Source of the DNA: Roseimicrobium gellanilyticum
GTDB lineage: Bacteria > Verrucomicrobiota > Verrucomicrobiia > Verrucomicrobiales > Verrucomicrobiaceae
Length of the DNA stretch: 64,000 bases
Assembly (NCBI RefSeq): GCF_003315205.1
Contig: NZ_QNRR01000003.1
Coordinates: 124,001 to 188,000, forward strand
Direction of reading: 5' to 3'
The notes under the pieces were generated by a model. The model made no database searches and was not told the DNA's origin. It saw only the letters and a list, made by a program, of their open reading frames with translations. Positions 24,970 through 34,607 of the stretch are shown here, one piece after another. Positions within the stretch are counted from its first letter, which is position 1. The number at the start of each line of letters is the position of its first letter. The position numbers were made by a program, and so were the translations under genes.

Positions 24970-27309
24970 ATGCGCGCGCGTTTCCTCTTCCTGGTGTGCT
25001 GGCATGCTCTCGTGTGGTTCCACGTTTCCCGTGCGGAGATTCCGGTCATCGCCACTGAACCGCAGCCCTTCCTTGCGGCAACCCGGCAGGTCGTGGAGAC
25101 CGCGGCGTTCCTGGGTTCCCCCTTCACGACGGAGGAAACTGCGGCGCTGCAGCAATGCATCCAGCAAAACGATGCCGCTGCCGTTGAGAAGGCGCAGCGT
25201 ATCCTGGATGCACGCGTGCTGTTTCTTGTGACCATCAATCCGGAGCAGCGAGTGAAGGTCAGCGCGACGCAAGCGCTGCCCAAGCTGGATGAGGCGGGCT
25301 GGCACCAATACCTCGTGAAGGTGGTGAATGAAGCGGGCACGACCGCAGCACTGAAGGTGAGCAGCCCGGAAGCCGGGCAGGTATTCTTCCGGCACTACCC
25401 ACAGCCGGGCAGGGCGGATCCACCGCCACCCTCCCCTCCCCTTTCGGCACGCTGGCTGGATGTGCAGATGTGGGACGCGCCGCCCATGCGCCCGACCTTG
25501 AGCGGGCTGAATGTGGAGTACCGCATGATCGGTCTCTACAGTCGGGATGCCGGCAAGCGCGATGCGAAATTTCACTTTGATGTGGGTCAGGGCACTCAAG
25601 ATCTCGGCTTCCGTGGGGAGACGAATGTGCTCTTCGACTGCCTGCCCGCCCATGAGGTGACGCTACGAGTGAAGGATGAGAACGGCGAGCCTTGTATGGC
25701 AGCCTTCACGTTCACAGATGCTGCGGGACGAGTATACCCCTCACAGTTCAAAAGGCTCGCTCCGGACTTCGGTTTCCAGCAACAGATCTATCGTGAGGAC
25801 GGCGAGAAGGTGAAGCTGCCCCATGGGGCGTATCACATCACCTTCCAGCGCGGACCAGAGTCTTTGCCGGAGAAGCGGGAGGTCACGATCAACGCGGAAA
25901 CGAAGGAGCTCGCCTTCCAGGTGAAGCGCTGGATCGATCCTGCAAAGCAAGGCTGGTGGAGTGGAGATCATCACATCCATGCCGCCGGCTGCGCCCACTA
26001 CACCAGCCCCACCGAAGGGGTGCACGCGCCGGACATGGCACGACATTGCCAGGGGGAAGACTTGAAAATTGGCGCGAACCTCACGTGGGGTCCCTGCTTC
26101 GACTACCAGAAGCAGTTCTTCAGCGGGAAGGAAGACAAGACCTCGCAGTATCCCTTTCTCCTGCGCTATGACATTGAGGTTAGCGGCTTCGGTTCGCACA
26201 AGAGCGGCCACCTCTGTCTGCTGCGTCTGAAGGATCAGATGTACCCCGGCGGCGACTCCAGCAAGCACTGGCCCACGCTTGGCCTGAACACACTCCGCTG
26301 GGCTCAGAAACAGGGCGCGGTGTGCGGACCTGCGCACTCTGCCACGGGGCTGGCGGTGGATTCCAATGAATTGCCGAACTATGTCATTCCACCTTTTGAT
26401 GGCATCGGCGCGAATGAGTACATCGTGGATGTGACCCATGAGGTCGAGGGGCCCGATGGCAAGCCAGTGCCTGCGGTCGACTTCATGTCCACCGTGGATA
26501 CGGCGCCGCTGTGGGAGCTAAACATCTGGTACCACACCCTGAACGCCGGCTTCCGCACCCGCATCAGTGGAGAGACGGACTTCCCCTGCATCTATGGCGA
26601 GCGTGTCGGCATGGGTCGCAGCTATGCAAAGGTGGATGGCCGCCTGACCTACGATGCGTGGTGCGATGCGATCGAAAAGGGGCGCTGTTATGTGAGCGAT
26701 GGATTCAGCCACCTCATGGAATTCACCGCGAATGGAGTGCCGCTGGGCGAACAGAGCAGCGAGGTGCATCTGCCGAAGCCAGGCAAGGTGACGCTGAAGG
26801 CGCAGGTAGCCTCTTTGCTCTCCGAGCTGCCGCGGCCTGAGTTCCGTGGGCAGAAAGCACCGCCCGGCTCAGAGAATCAGAAAAGCTGGGGAAGGAATTT
26901 CGACGCCTTCTACCGCAGACCCTACTGGCATGTGGAGCGAGCGCGTATTGGGGACACACGTGAAGTGCCCGTGGAGGTGATTGTAAATGGCTACCCTGTC
27001 GCGAAGAGGATACTCAAGGCGGATGGCACGGTGAATGATCTTTCCTTCGACGTGGAGATTCCTCACAGCAGTTGGGTGGCCCTGCGGATCCTGCCCAGCG
27101 CACACACGAATCCCATCTTTGTGATGGTGGACAAGAAACCCATTCGTGCGAGCAAGCGCAGCGTGGACTGGTGCCTGAAGTGTGTGGACCAATGCTGGAC
27201 CTCGAAGGAGCCCACCTATGATGATGACGAGAAAGAAGATGCGCGTGCCGCCTATGAACATGCGCGCACGGTGTACAAGAAGCGGCTGGCGGAGTGCGCG
27301 GCGGAGTGA
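24970..27309 (+). CDS. CehA/McbA family metallohydrolase, secreted
   Basis: The 779-residue protein begins with a signal peptide (to about residue 22, ending VSRAE). A beta-rich N-terminal region is followed by a PHP-type hydrolase domain that opens with GWWSGDHHIHAAG, the metal-binding HxH of the CehA/McbA family. Histidines in GPAHSA and GERVGMGRSYAKVDGRL fit the later part of the family. Relatives hydrolyse carbaryl or other esters, but most verrucomicrobial members have unknown substrates. The C-terminal tail is acidic and helical. Confidence 0.85.
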   Translation: MRARFLFLVCWHALVWFHVSRAEIPVIATEPQPFLAATRQVVETAAFLGSPFTTEETAALQQCIQQNDAAAVEKAQRILDARVLFLVTINPEQRVKVSATQALPKLDEAGWHQYLVKVVNEAGTTAALKVSSPEAGQVFFRHYPQPGRADPPPPSPPLSARWLDVQMWDAPPMRPTLSGLNVEYRMIGLYSRDAGKRDAKFHFDVGQGTQDLGFRGETNVLFDCLPAHEVTLRVKDENGEPCMAAFTFTDAAGRVYPSQFKRLAPDFGFQQQIYREDGEKVKLPHGAYHITFQRGPESLPEKREVTINAETKELAFQVKRWIDPAKQGWWSGDHHIHAAGCAHYTSPTEGVHAPDMARHCQGEDLKIGANLTWGPCFDYQKQFFSGKEDKTSQYPFLLRYDIEVSGFGSHKSGHLCLLRLKDQMYPGGDSSKHWPTLGLNTLRWAQKQGAVCGPAHSATGLAVDSNELPNYVIPPFDGIGANEYIVDVTHEVEGPDGKPVPAVDFMSTVDTAPLWELNIWYHTLNAGFRTRISGETDFPCIYGERVGMGRSYAKVDGRLTYDAWCDAIEKGRCYVSDGFSHLMEFTANGVPLGEQSSEVHLPKPGKVTLKAQVASLLSELPRPEFRGQKAPPGSENQKSWGRNFDAFYRRPYWHVERARIGDTREVPVEVIVNGYPVAKRILKADGTVNDLSFDVEIPHSSWVALRILPSAHTNPIFVMVDKKPIRASKRSVDWCLKCVDQCWTSKEPTYDDDEKEDARAAYEHARTVYKKRLAECAAE

Positions 27310-27417
27310 GCAGGTGATTTCGTAGAAGGCGCCACAAAGGAACGCCCATGAATGCGACCTTGAGCGGCGCGGCGGCTGGGAGGATGGCTCACGCTTTGGT
27401 ACACGAAACCGTTGTTT

Positions 27418-28347
27418 CTACAGCCGCATCTGCATGGCGTAGTAAAGTGGGGAGTGGTTGTAAAAAGCGCTGGGACTCAAGGACCACAACAAGCCATGGC
27501 GGAAGATGCCGGTGGCAGTGACAAAGGCCTTGAGCTGAGCCTCGACAAAATTCCCAGCCTCAGTCCGCAGGTCGGGACTGAGGTGAATTTTCCCAGAGCT
27601 GTCAATCAGCACAAACTCTCCGACATGCTTGTAGAGTCCCACGTCAACCTGGGGTGGAACAAAGCAGCTGTACATGGGCACCCTTGTAACAATGTCATCT
27701 TGATGCACCACACGAAAGGTGGGCACGCGATAGCCTGCGTGAAAGCCAGCGTCACCAACTCGTGGCGACCCGAAAGTGTAAACTCCTTTCACATGTCCCA
27801 AGCGAGCAGCCGCAAGTGTCGCGAGTGCCGCACCCAAGCTATGACCAGTCATCCAAATGGGACGCTTCGGGTCATCCCTCTGCAGCGACATAATCGAGTC
27901 AAGGAGAGGCTCCCAAATCTCACCCAGAGCATCCTTGAACCCGAGATGGACAAAGCCTCCGTGGGAGGATTCCGCCAGCGCGAATCTGAGGTCGGTAATC
28001 CAGTCTGCGATGACGTTTTTGAACTCTTCCGAGGAGAACCGTTTGGCCACCCGGGTCCCCCTGAAACTCACGATGGTCACATCTCTACTGGAGGCGATGT
28101 ACGCTTGGGTACGATGGCCGTTTAAAGTCGTAACCTCAGCAAAGCCGGCCTTGCGATACACTTCATGCACGACTGACTCTTCAGAGTATGCCAGCAGAGA
28201 GGCATCTGCCAGCCAGGAGGCGTTCACTTCGCTGTATGAGGTCGCGTCTGCATCAAAAGGATGGACCTCACGAGTCCTGAAGAAGTCGAAGGAATCGCAT
28301 GGCGGGAAGAGGGCGTCTTCGGTAGGAGGAGGCAATTTGTCTGGCAT
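27418..28347 (-). CDS. Class 3 lipase-like alpha/beta hydrolase
   Basis: The 309-residue protein contains the lipase 3 signature: a VSFRGTR strand before the oxyanion region, the nucleophile elbow GHSLGAALA, and a GSPRVGDAGFH acid region followed by VVHQDDIVTRVP with the likely catalytic histidine/aspartate surroundings. No signal peptide is evident, so it may be cytoplasmic or use another export route. Substrate unknown. It lies in the same direction as the GH18-like gene but 132 bases away. Confidence 0.87.
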   Translation of the reverse strand: MPDKLPPPTEDALFPPCDSFDFFRTREVHPFDADATSYSEVNASWLADASLLAYSEESVVHEVYRKAGFAEVTTLNGHRTQAYIASSRDVTIVSFRGTRVAKRFSSEEFKNVIADWITDLRFALAESSHGGFVHLGFKDALGEIWEPLLDSIMSLQRDDPKRPIWMTGHSLGAALATLAAARLGHVKGVYTFGSPRVGDAGFHAGYRVPTFRVVHQDDIVTRVPMYSCFVPPQVDVGLYKHVGEFVLIDSSGKIHLSPDLRTEAGNFVEAQLKAFVTATGIFRHGLLWSLSPSAFYNHSPLYYAMQMRL

Positions 28348-28479
28348 GGGGTGACGCGCTCAGAAGATTCGGACCAGCTCAACTCCGTGACGACTGTTCC
28401 AGCAGTGCCGCACATCATTATCAAGACCCTGGGCGCAGGTCAATGGAGAGAGAATGACCCGAGCGCGCAGGGCAACTTT

Positions 28480-29508
28480 TCAGTGTGCCTTCAGGAAATG
28501 CTCCTTGAGGTACTGCCACTCATCATCGGAGGTCTCCCACTCTGAATAGATAGCAATGCCCTGATAACTCGAAGGAAGTCCGGCATCTTCCAGGCCCCGG
28601 TGAATGCCCTTCAAGGCATTCGGGATATTCTCCACCTTCGGGTTGTGATATCCCACCCCTGCATCGTGGTAGGCGGGTACCCCCAGCAGCACCTCGGCTC
28701 CTTCACTCCACTGGAGCACCTCGCTCGTCCAGCCGCGCATCAGGTGTTGGTAGGCTTTTCCATAGTCCTGACCAGCATCATACATCATCACCGCCATCTG
28801 ATCGCAGCGGCGGCTGACTTCACGGAAGTAGCTCTCATCCCAATGAATTTCCGGAAAAGGATGCCACCGGGTGGGCGGAGGATAGGCGGCCACGGAGAGC
28901 ACCTTGGTCGCGGGCATGGCCGCGCGCACCTCCTCCAGCAGTAGAAGAAACTCCGGAGTGCCCACGGGCAGCGGCTCCACATTCACCTGGACTCCGGCGA
29001 GGCGGGGATGATCTGCCACGAGCTTGGAGATGCTTTGAGCAAAGCCTTTTCGCCAACCGGGGTTGGCCATTCTCACACTGCTGTCTTTCACCCCGCCCAC
29101 CCAGGGGATCACCCGGAAGTCACCGAATGCATCCAGAAACGTCTCCACATGAACAGGACTAACCCCGGCAATCTCCCCTTTGTAGTCAGTGGGGCATAGA
29201 TGCGGGAACACATCCTTGATGCCATGCGCCTTGAGCTTTGACGCCAGTGCCTTCACGGAGTCTGGACTGCGATAGCGGGCCATTTCCGATTGCTTGCCGT
29301 TATCAACGAACCACGAGTCGGCCCCGAGCCATCCGTGCGCCAGCCAGATGCCATTCGCGCCGCGGTCATGTCTTCCATCCTTCACCTCCAGCCCTGGTTG
29401 CCAGACCGCATAGCCAATCGCTCCCAGCGCACATACCGCAAGTACTCCCATCACGATGCGGAGAAGCGAGGCCAGCAGTGGTTTGGTCTTCATCAGGTTC
29501 AACGTCAT
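28480..29508 (-). CDS. GH18-like glycoside hydrolase, membrane anchored
   Basis: The 342-residue protein has one N-terminal membrane helix or uncleaved signal (about residues 10-36) and a TIM-barrel domain resembling glycoside hydrolase family 18. A LAGVQVNVEPLP strand occupies the place of the family's DxxDxDxE motif but does not fully match it, so activity is uncertain. A YDAGQDYGKAY segment and a late GIAIYSEWETSD strand complete the barrel. Start could be 29508 or 29493. Its 5' end faces the GH5-like gene at 29642, 134 bases away. Confidence 0.7.
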   Translation of the reverse strand: MTLNLMKTKPLLASLLRIVMGVLAVCALGAIGYAVWQPGLEVKDGRHDRGANGIWLAHGWLGADSWFVDNGKQSEMARYRSPDSVKALASKLKAHGIKDVFPHLCPTDYKGEIAGVSPVHVETFLDAFGDFRVIPWVGGVKDSSVRMANPGWRKGFAQSISKLVADHPRLAGVQVNVEPLPVGTPEFLLLLEEVRAAMPATKVLSVAAYPPPTRWHPFPEIHWDESYFREVSRRCDQMAVMMYDAGQDYGKAYQHLMRGWTSEVLQWSEGAEVLLGVPAYHDAGVGYHNPKVENIPNALKGIHRGLEDAGLPSSYQGIAIYSEWETSDDEWQYLKEHFLKAH

Positions 29509-29641
29509 TCGTGCGTGCGCACATCCAATCAGAAGCACCTTGCGTGGGGAAGGCAAAAACCGCCGCACTCGCAGGAGCCAATCACCATCATCGCCCTCAC
29601 GAACCTCGAAACTAGCCGGCTCCCGCGTGCGTTCTTGCTTC

Positions 29642-30751
29642 ATGAACTCCCCGGCATCGCGATTCGCACGTCTCACGGCGGCACTCATGCTCACCTGCAA
29701 TGCCTGGAGCCAAACGCCGCCCCAGACCACCGTCACCATCCAGGGCGAGGATTTCCACATCAATGGCAAACCCACCTATGAAGGGCAAACCTGGAAGGGA
29801 CATCGCATCGAAGGCCTGCTGATGAACTCGCGCATGGTACAGGGGACCTTCGACGACTTGAATCCCGAGACCGTCTCCATGTGGGCATATCCTGACACCG
29901 GGAAATGGGATGCAGAGCGCAACGTGCGGGAATTCATCGCGGCCATGCCGGAGTGGCGTGCACATGGCATGCTCTCTTTCACGCTCAATCTTCAAGGAGG
30001 CTCACCACAGGGCTACTCCAGCAAGCAGCCCTGGCACAACTCCGCCTTCGAGAGCGATGGCAGTCTGCGTCCCGATTTCATGACTCGCACGGAGCGCATC
30101 CTGCGCAGGGCGGATGAACTGGGCATGGTCGTCATCCTGGGGTACTACTACTTCGGCCAAGATGAACGGCTGAAGGACGAGGATGCGGTGAAGCAAGGCG
30201 TGGACAACGCCACGCAATGGGTGCTGGAGAAAGGATTTCTAAACGTGCTCATCGAGGTGAACAATGAGTGCAACGTGAACAAGTACGATCACGACATCCT
30301 CAAAGCAGACCGTGTGCACGAACTGATTGAGCGTGTCAAAACCCACACCAAGGACGGTCGTCGCCTCCTGGTGGGCACCTCCTACGGTGGTGGCACGGTG
30401 CCGAAGCCGAACGTGGTGAGGGTCTCCGACTTTCTCCTGATGCACGGCAATGGGGTGAAGAAGCCGGAACGCATTGCGGAGATGGTGCGGCTGGCACGCA
30501 AGGTGGAGGGATGGCGGCCCATGCCCATCCTCTTCAATGAAGATGACCACTTCGACTTTGAGAAGCCTGCGAACAACTTCGTCTCCGCAGTGAGCGAGCA
30601 TGCGAGCTGGGGCTACTTCGATTTCCGCACCAATGCGAAAAGCAAGGACATCTCCAAGGGCTACCAGAGTGTGCCAGTGGACTGGGGCATCTCCAGCGAA
30701 CGGAAGCAGGGCTTCTTCAATTTGATGAAGGAGATGACGGGCGGGAAGTGA
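29642..30751 (+). CDS. GH5-like secreted glycoside hydrolase
   Basis: The 369-residue protein starts with a signal peptide (MNSPASRF...LTCNAWSQ). The barrel has a VEVNNECN-type strand carrying the candidate acid/base glutamate, and MPILFNEDDH carries a candidate nucleophile glutamate. The order of motifs fits a clan-A (GH5-like) fold, but the exact family is not clear. It is followed 45 bases later by the SGNH hydrolase gene, suggesting joint polysaccharide processing in the periplasm or outside the cell. Confidence 0.72.
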   Translation: MNSPASRFARLTAALMLTCNAWSQTPPQTTVTIQGEDFHINGKPTYEGQTWKGHRIEGLLMNSRMVQGTFDDLNPETVSMWAYPDTGKWDAERNVREFIAAMPEWRAHGMLSFTLNLQGGSPQGYSSKQPWHNSAFESDGSLRPDFMTRTERILRRADELGMVVILGYYYFGQDERLKDEDAVKQGVDNATQWVLEKGFLNVLIEVNNECNVNKYDHDILKADRVHELIERVKTHTKDGRRLLVGTSYGGGTVPKPNVVRVSDFLLMHGNGVKKPERIAEMVRLARKVEGWRPMPILFNEDDHFDFEKPANNFVSAVSEHASWGYFDFRTNAKSKDISKGYQSVPVDWGISSERKQGFFNLMKEMTGGK

Positions 30752-30796
30752 GCGTTGGTGGAAAGTTCTTGTAGGCGTGCACCGTTCTCCAGCGCC

Positions 30797-31492
30797 ATGA
30801 GACGCCGCACCCTTCTCCGCTCCTCCCTGGTCCTTGCAGCCACATGCACCCTGGGCCTTTGCTCTGCATCCGCTGCCGATACTTCAGCCAAGAAGCGCGT
30901 GCTCATCTTGGGGGACTCCATCTCCATCGGCTACACCCCTTTTGTGCAGAAGATGCTGGCGGATGAGATGGTGGTGCTGCGCCCCATGCGCGGCGACAAA
31001 CCGGAGAACTGCAGTGGCACTACCTCCGGTGTAGCGAACATTGACCGCTGGCTGCAAATCGACGGCGGGAAGTGGGACGTGATCCATTTCAACTGGGGCC
31101 TGCATGACCTCAAGCATGTGAAGCCCGATGGCAAGACCTCCGACCTGGCTACAGACCCGCCGCAAGCCACGGTGGAGGTGTATGAAAAGAACCTGCGCGA
31201 GATCGTAGCCAAGCTGAAGGCCACAGGCGCGAAGCTCATCTTCTGCACCACCACACCGGTGCCGGAGGGCAGCATGAAAGTTTATCGCACCGATGCAGAC
31301 GCGGTGAAATATAATGCGGCCGCCCTGCAGGTGATGAAGGAGAATGGCATCGCCGTGAATGATCTCTATGCCTTCGCCAAGCCGCAGCTTCAGAAGATCC
31401 AAATACAACCGGCAAACGTGCACTTCACGAAAGAAGGCTCCGAGGTGCTGGCTGGTGAAGTCGTGAAAGCCGTGCGTGCCGCGGTGAAGTAG
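30797..31492 (+). CDS. SGNH/GDSL hydrolase, secreted
   Basis: The 231-residue protein has a signal peptide (residues 1-26, beginning MRRRTLLR) and the SGNH blocks: GDSISIGY with the catalytic serine, a glycine in the TTSGVANI region, the asparagine of FNWGLHD, and the C-terminal VHFTKEG with the catalytic histidine. It is probably an esterase that removes acyl groups from carbohydrates; the adjacent GH5-like gene supports this. Confidence 0.87.
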   Translation: MRRRTLLRSSLVLAATCTLGLCSASAADTSAKKRVLILGDSISIGYTPFVQKMLADEMVVLRPMRGDKPENCSGTTSGVANIDRWLQIDGGKWDVIHFNWGLHDLKHVKPDGKTSDLATDPPQATVEVYEKNLREIVAKLKATGAKLIFCTTTPVPEGSMKVYRTDADAVKYNAAALQVMKENGIAVNDLYAFAKPQLQKIQIQPANVHFTKEGSEVLAGEVVKAVRAAVK

Positions 31493-31521
31493 GTCTCCAC
31501 GGCAACCGCTCTCCCTCCCCC

Positions 31522-32094
31522 TTAACCGGGCACCTGTGTTTGGGTCTCCTGCAACCTGCACCAAGCCTTCATCTTATCGCGTGAGAGGAAGATGATCATC
31601 ACGATGCAAAACACGACCCAGATGAACAAGAAGGCATAGGTCAGCACGTTGGTGATTTTGAGGATGGTGTCTCCCACCTCGGCAGGAGCGCCGCTCTTGC
31701 TCATTTCCTTCTGCATCTCTGCTGCGGTCGCAGGCTGCACATACTTGGTCGTCACCCACAACCCCAGCGGCGTGCTGAGGATCGTGACCGCAGCCCAGGT
31801 GATGCCGAGCATGCGCCCCCAGTTCCGGGACTTCATGAGACCGATGCCGGCAACAATGGCCACCACTCCCAAGAATCCATTGAGCACCAGGCTCGCATAG
31901 TGGATCGCAGCATAGGTGGCGTCCTGGTCCAGCAACCGAAGGGCCGGATTCTGCTCTCGCATGGCCGGGATGGCGAGCATGACTCCGTTCATCATCAATC
32001 CCAGCACATAAAATATCCCCAGGATGAGCAGCCCCACCCCCAGCAGCATGAAAGTCTTCGGCTTCTTCAGGGGGAGTGAAGGCGGTGTCTGCAT
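31522..32094 (-). CDS. Membrane protein of unknown function
   Basis: A 190-residue protein with four predicted membrane helices and a short cytoplasmic C-terminus. The GRMLGITWAAVTILSTPLG helix is typical of small verrucomicrobial membrane proteins with no known role. No catalytic motif is seen. The ATG at 32094 places the first helix at about residue 15. Confidence 0.68.
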   Translation of the reverse strand: MQTPPSLPLKKPKTFMLLGVGLLILGIFYVLGLMMNGVMLAIPAMREQNPALRLLDQDATYAAIHYASLVLNGFLGVVAIVAGIGLMKSRNWGRMLGITWAAVTILSTPLGLWVTTKYVQPATAAEMQKEMSKSGAPAEVGDTILKITNVLTYAFLFIWVVFCIVMIIFLSRDKMKAWCRLQETQTQVPG

Positions 32095-32210
32095 AGCGTA
32101 AACAGGAGCAGAGGGTCGCGCCAGTGTCACGTAAAATGGTGCTCACCATGCTGACCCCACTGCAAAGCGGGGGCTGATACAAGCCCAAGAGGCTGCATGT
32201 CGTCCCACTT

Positions 32211-33065
32211 CTACTTCTTCTTGCCACCCCACATCTTCTTTTCCCAAGCCTTCTGCTTGCCCTTTACCTCGCGCAGGAAGGGGGCCAGGGGGGCGAGATT
32301 CATGACGGCGGAGTTGAGCCAGCTCAGCGGCCATTTCAGAGGACGTTCGAAGTCGACGAAGAGAACCACGCGGTAGCCAGCAGTGTCATTCCACACTTCA
32401 TGATTCCAAGTGTCATCGAAGATGAGGACTTTCCCCTCTTCCCAAGTGCAAGTCTGGTTTGCGATACGAATGCGGCAGTTCTCACGCGGCTCCGGCACCA
32501 GCAGGCCGAGATGCATACGCAGGATGCCGGTCCAGGCACCGCGATGGGATGGGATGTGCTTCCGGGGGGAAAGGATGGAAAAGAAGGCCGTGGTCACGCC
32601 AGGAAGCTTCTCAAGCACCTTCATCGTTTCCGGGCAGCGAGCTGCATTCTCTTCACAATCCATGCCCACCGCCTTGAGGAAAAAGGTCTTCCACTGGTCA
32701 TCTGTCTGGATGGCGCCCACTTCCTTCATGATGTCCTGGAAGCTGGGCATGGAGTCACGGTACTGCATCACATTGTCCAGCTCAGCGCGCACCTTCTTCC
32801 AATCCGCCTCGACCTCCGGGATCCAGTCGAAATGCTCATTGCTGTAGATCGGCGGATCACCCAGTGGTGAGAATCGCGCCACCACGTCTTCAATCCAGTC
32901 CTGCAGGTCCTCGAGTTTCTTGGCCCAGCCTCCGGTGGCAGGCTTGATGCGGTGGGTTCTGTCATACGCCTTCAGCGGCAGTTTCCCGAGCGCATGGTCC
33001 GTGGTGGGAGGCGGGAGCGGAGCAGGTACTTGAGCCGCGGGGGAGGCGGAAGCAGGAGCGGACAT
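32211..33065 (-). CDS. Aspartyl/asparaginyl beta-hydroxylase domain protein
   Basis: The 284-residue protein contains an Asp/Asn beta-hydroxylase domain, with ligand candidates in HIPSHRGAWTG (iron and 2-oxoglutarate region), RMHLGLLVPEP, and FDDTWNHEVWND with its second histidine, followed by the arginine of YRVVLFVDFERP. Such Fe(II)/2-oxoglutarate dioxygenases hydroxylate proteins or, in LpxO, lipid A. The C-terminus is very lysine-rich. The N-terminal 25 residues are Pro/Ala-rich. Confidence 0.87.
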   Translation of the reverse strand: MSAPASASPAAQVPAPLPPPTTDHALGKLPLKAYDRTHRIKPATGGWAKKLEDLQDWIEDVVARFSPLGDPPIYSNEHFDWIPEVEADWKKVRAELDNVMQYRDSMPSFQDIMKEVGAIQTDDQWKTFFLKAVGMDCEENAARCPETMKVLEKLPGVTTAFFSILSPRKHIPSHRGAWTGILRMHLGLLVPEPRENCRIRIANQTCTWEEGKVLIFDDTWNHEVWNDTAGYRVVLFVDFERPLKWPLSWLNSAVMNLAPLAPFLREVKGKQKAWEKKMWGGKKK

Positions 33066-33193
33066 GGCAGGGGGCGTGGACGTGCGAGTGCTTACGTGTG
33101 TGACGGAGACTTTGACGAAGACTCGTTGACATTTGCGACGGAAACGTCACCATCGCAAGCATCCAGTGCGACTGAGGCTGGGCGCCAATAAAG

Positions 33194-33267
33194 GCGGGTG
33201 TAGTTCAATGGTAGAACACGAGCTTCCCAAGCTTGATACGTCAGTTCGATTCTGATCACCCGCTCCA
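33194..33267 (+). tRNA. tRNA-Gly(CCC)
   Basis: A full cloverleaf can be drawn. The acceptor arms gcgggtg (33194-33200) and cacccgc (33257-33263) pair in all seven positions. The D-arm is gttc-aatggta-gaac, the anticodon loop ttcccaa reads CCC on a five-base-pair stem, and the T-arm has the loop ttcgatt. The discriminator base at 33264 is T and CCA (33265-33267) is encoded in the DNA. Confidence 0.93.
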
Positions 33268-33369
33268 GCTTCAATTTGAGGTGGATACAATGCTCCCGCC
33301 CGCTTAGGGTCAACGTCGAGCCCACATCGCCACACCACAGCTCGCGAAGTTTTTTGCGGGGGCCCAAGG

Positions 33370-34515
33370 CTACATGCGTCTGCCACCTCCCAATTGCGAC
33401 TCTGAGCTTGAGCGCTTTAGTTTGCTGCCTGTGGAGGGGCCGTCTTCCCCGAGTCCTTCCGATGAGCCGCCCTGTTTGTATTTTCCCAATCCCAATACGG
33501 CCCCTACGGAGGCACTTCGAGCTCTGGTCGGAGCATCCGGCACGTCAGGGGTATCGGGCCGAGGTGAGTCCGGCATTGGCGGCAGATTCTCCGGTGTACG
33601 TAGCGGGACCTCGACCGAGCTGGTCGAGTCGACAGAGTCCGAACGGGCACGTGCGCCTGCGGAACCTACTCCTGTCGGTGCCATCGCCAGCTTCTCGGCT
33701 TCTGTGGTGGAAATCACCACGCCATCTCCGCGCAGCAGCAGTGTGGAGGAGGTCCGCCCTTCCTTGCTGAAGTCACGCACCTGGGTGATGCCAGCTTCAC
33801 TCAGTTGATCATGCAGGCTCTCCAGATGGCTCATGTTTACGCCCTTGGCACTTCCCGGCATCAAGGTCACCTGGAGTTCGCTGGCCTTGATGCCTGCGTC
33901 CATGGTCTGCATGGCTTCCAGCGCATCCTGGATGGTGATCTTCCCCTGGTAGACGTGCATGACCGCGCCGACTCCGGTCTTGGGGTCGTACAAGCTCACT
34001 CCGGTACAGCTCGCGAGGGCTGAGGTGGCCACGGCATCGTTCTTGCCGAGCCTGGCCACAGCCACCTCGTCCATATCCGCATGGCCTACCACCTTTGGAG
34101 GCAATTCCTCCGAGTATTCCTCCAGCCGGATATCGGCGTCGCGATCCATCCGAGCCGCTTCCTTCTGGTACTGCTCCTCCCGGGCGTCATAGGCCTCGAG
34201 ATTGCTGGCCTCCATTTCCGCCCTCAGCTTCAGCGATGATTCCAACCTCGTCTCCGCTTTGGCCAAACAGGCATCCACGCCATCGCGCCACCCTTCCGTG
34301 GTCTTCGGCACGGTTGCATCTCCGTACATCATCTCGGACTGCCATGCCGCCAATTCGTCCTTCACCATGGACTCGGTTTGCAACCGCTGCATCGGGGTAA
34401 GTTTCAAAGTCCCAAGGCGAGCATCAATGCGCTCCTTCATCATATCCACCACCGCCTTGTTCTTCTCGTAGTCGAGCTCCAGCGCCTCCGCAATATCATC
34501 GAGATCCATGGCCAT
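33370..34515 (-). CDS. Protein with CheD-like deamidase domain and disordered tail
   Basis: The 381-residue protein has three parts. Residues 1-135 are helical and charged, with coiled-coil character. Residues about 150-250 resemble the chemoreceptor glutamine deamidase CheD: TSALASC, then SLYDPKTGVGAVMH, then a GxxxxG-like MPGSAKGVN loop and a SEAGI segment. Thr164, Cys170 and His187 have the same spacing as the catalytic Thr-Cys-His of CheD. Residues about 280-381 are low-complexity, rich in Ser/Pro/Arg, with two RARSxSV copies. No chemotaxis gene is nearby, so this is unlikely to be ordinary CheD and may be an effector-like or regulatory deamidase. Confidence 0.72.
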   Translation of the reverse strand: MAMDLDDIAEALELDYEKNKAVVDMMKERIDARLGTLKLTPMQRLQTESMVKDELAAWQSEMMYGDATVPKTTEGWRDGVDACLAKAETRLESSLKLRAEMEASNLEAYDAREEQYQKEAARMDRDADIRLEEYSEELPPKVVGHADMDEVAVARLGKNDAVATSALASCTGVSLYDPKTGVGAVMHVYQGKITIQDALEAMQTMDAGIKASELQVTLMPGSAKGVNMSHLESLHDQLSEAGITQVRDFSKEGRTSSTLLLRGDGVVISTTEAEKLAMAPTGVGSAGARARSDSVDSTSSVEVPLRTPENLPPMPDSPRPDTPDVPDAPTRARSASVGAVLGLGKYKQGGSSEGLGEDGPSTGSKLKRSSSESQLGGGRRM

Positions 34516-34607
34516 GACTCATGCTAAGAATGCCCGCCGGATTGTAAACCCCAATCCCTCCATTCCATGCATTGATGCAACAAATGCACCTTTATTCAAC
34601 CCAATCC

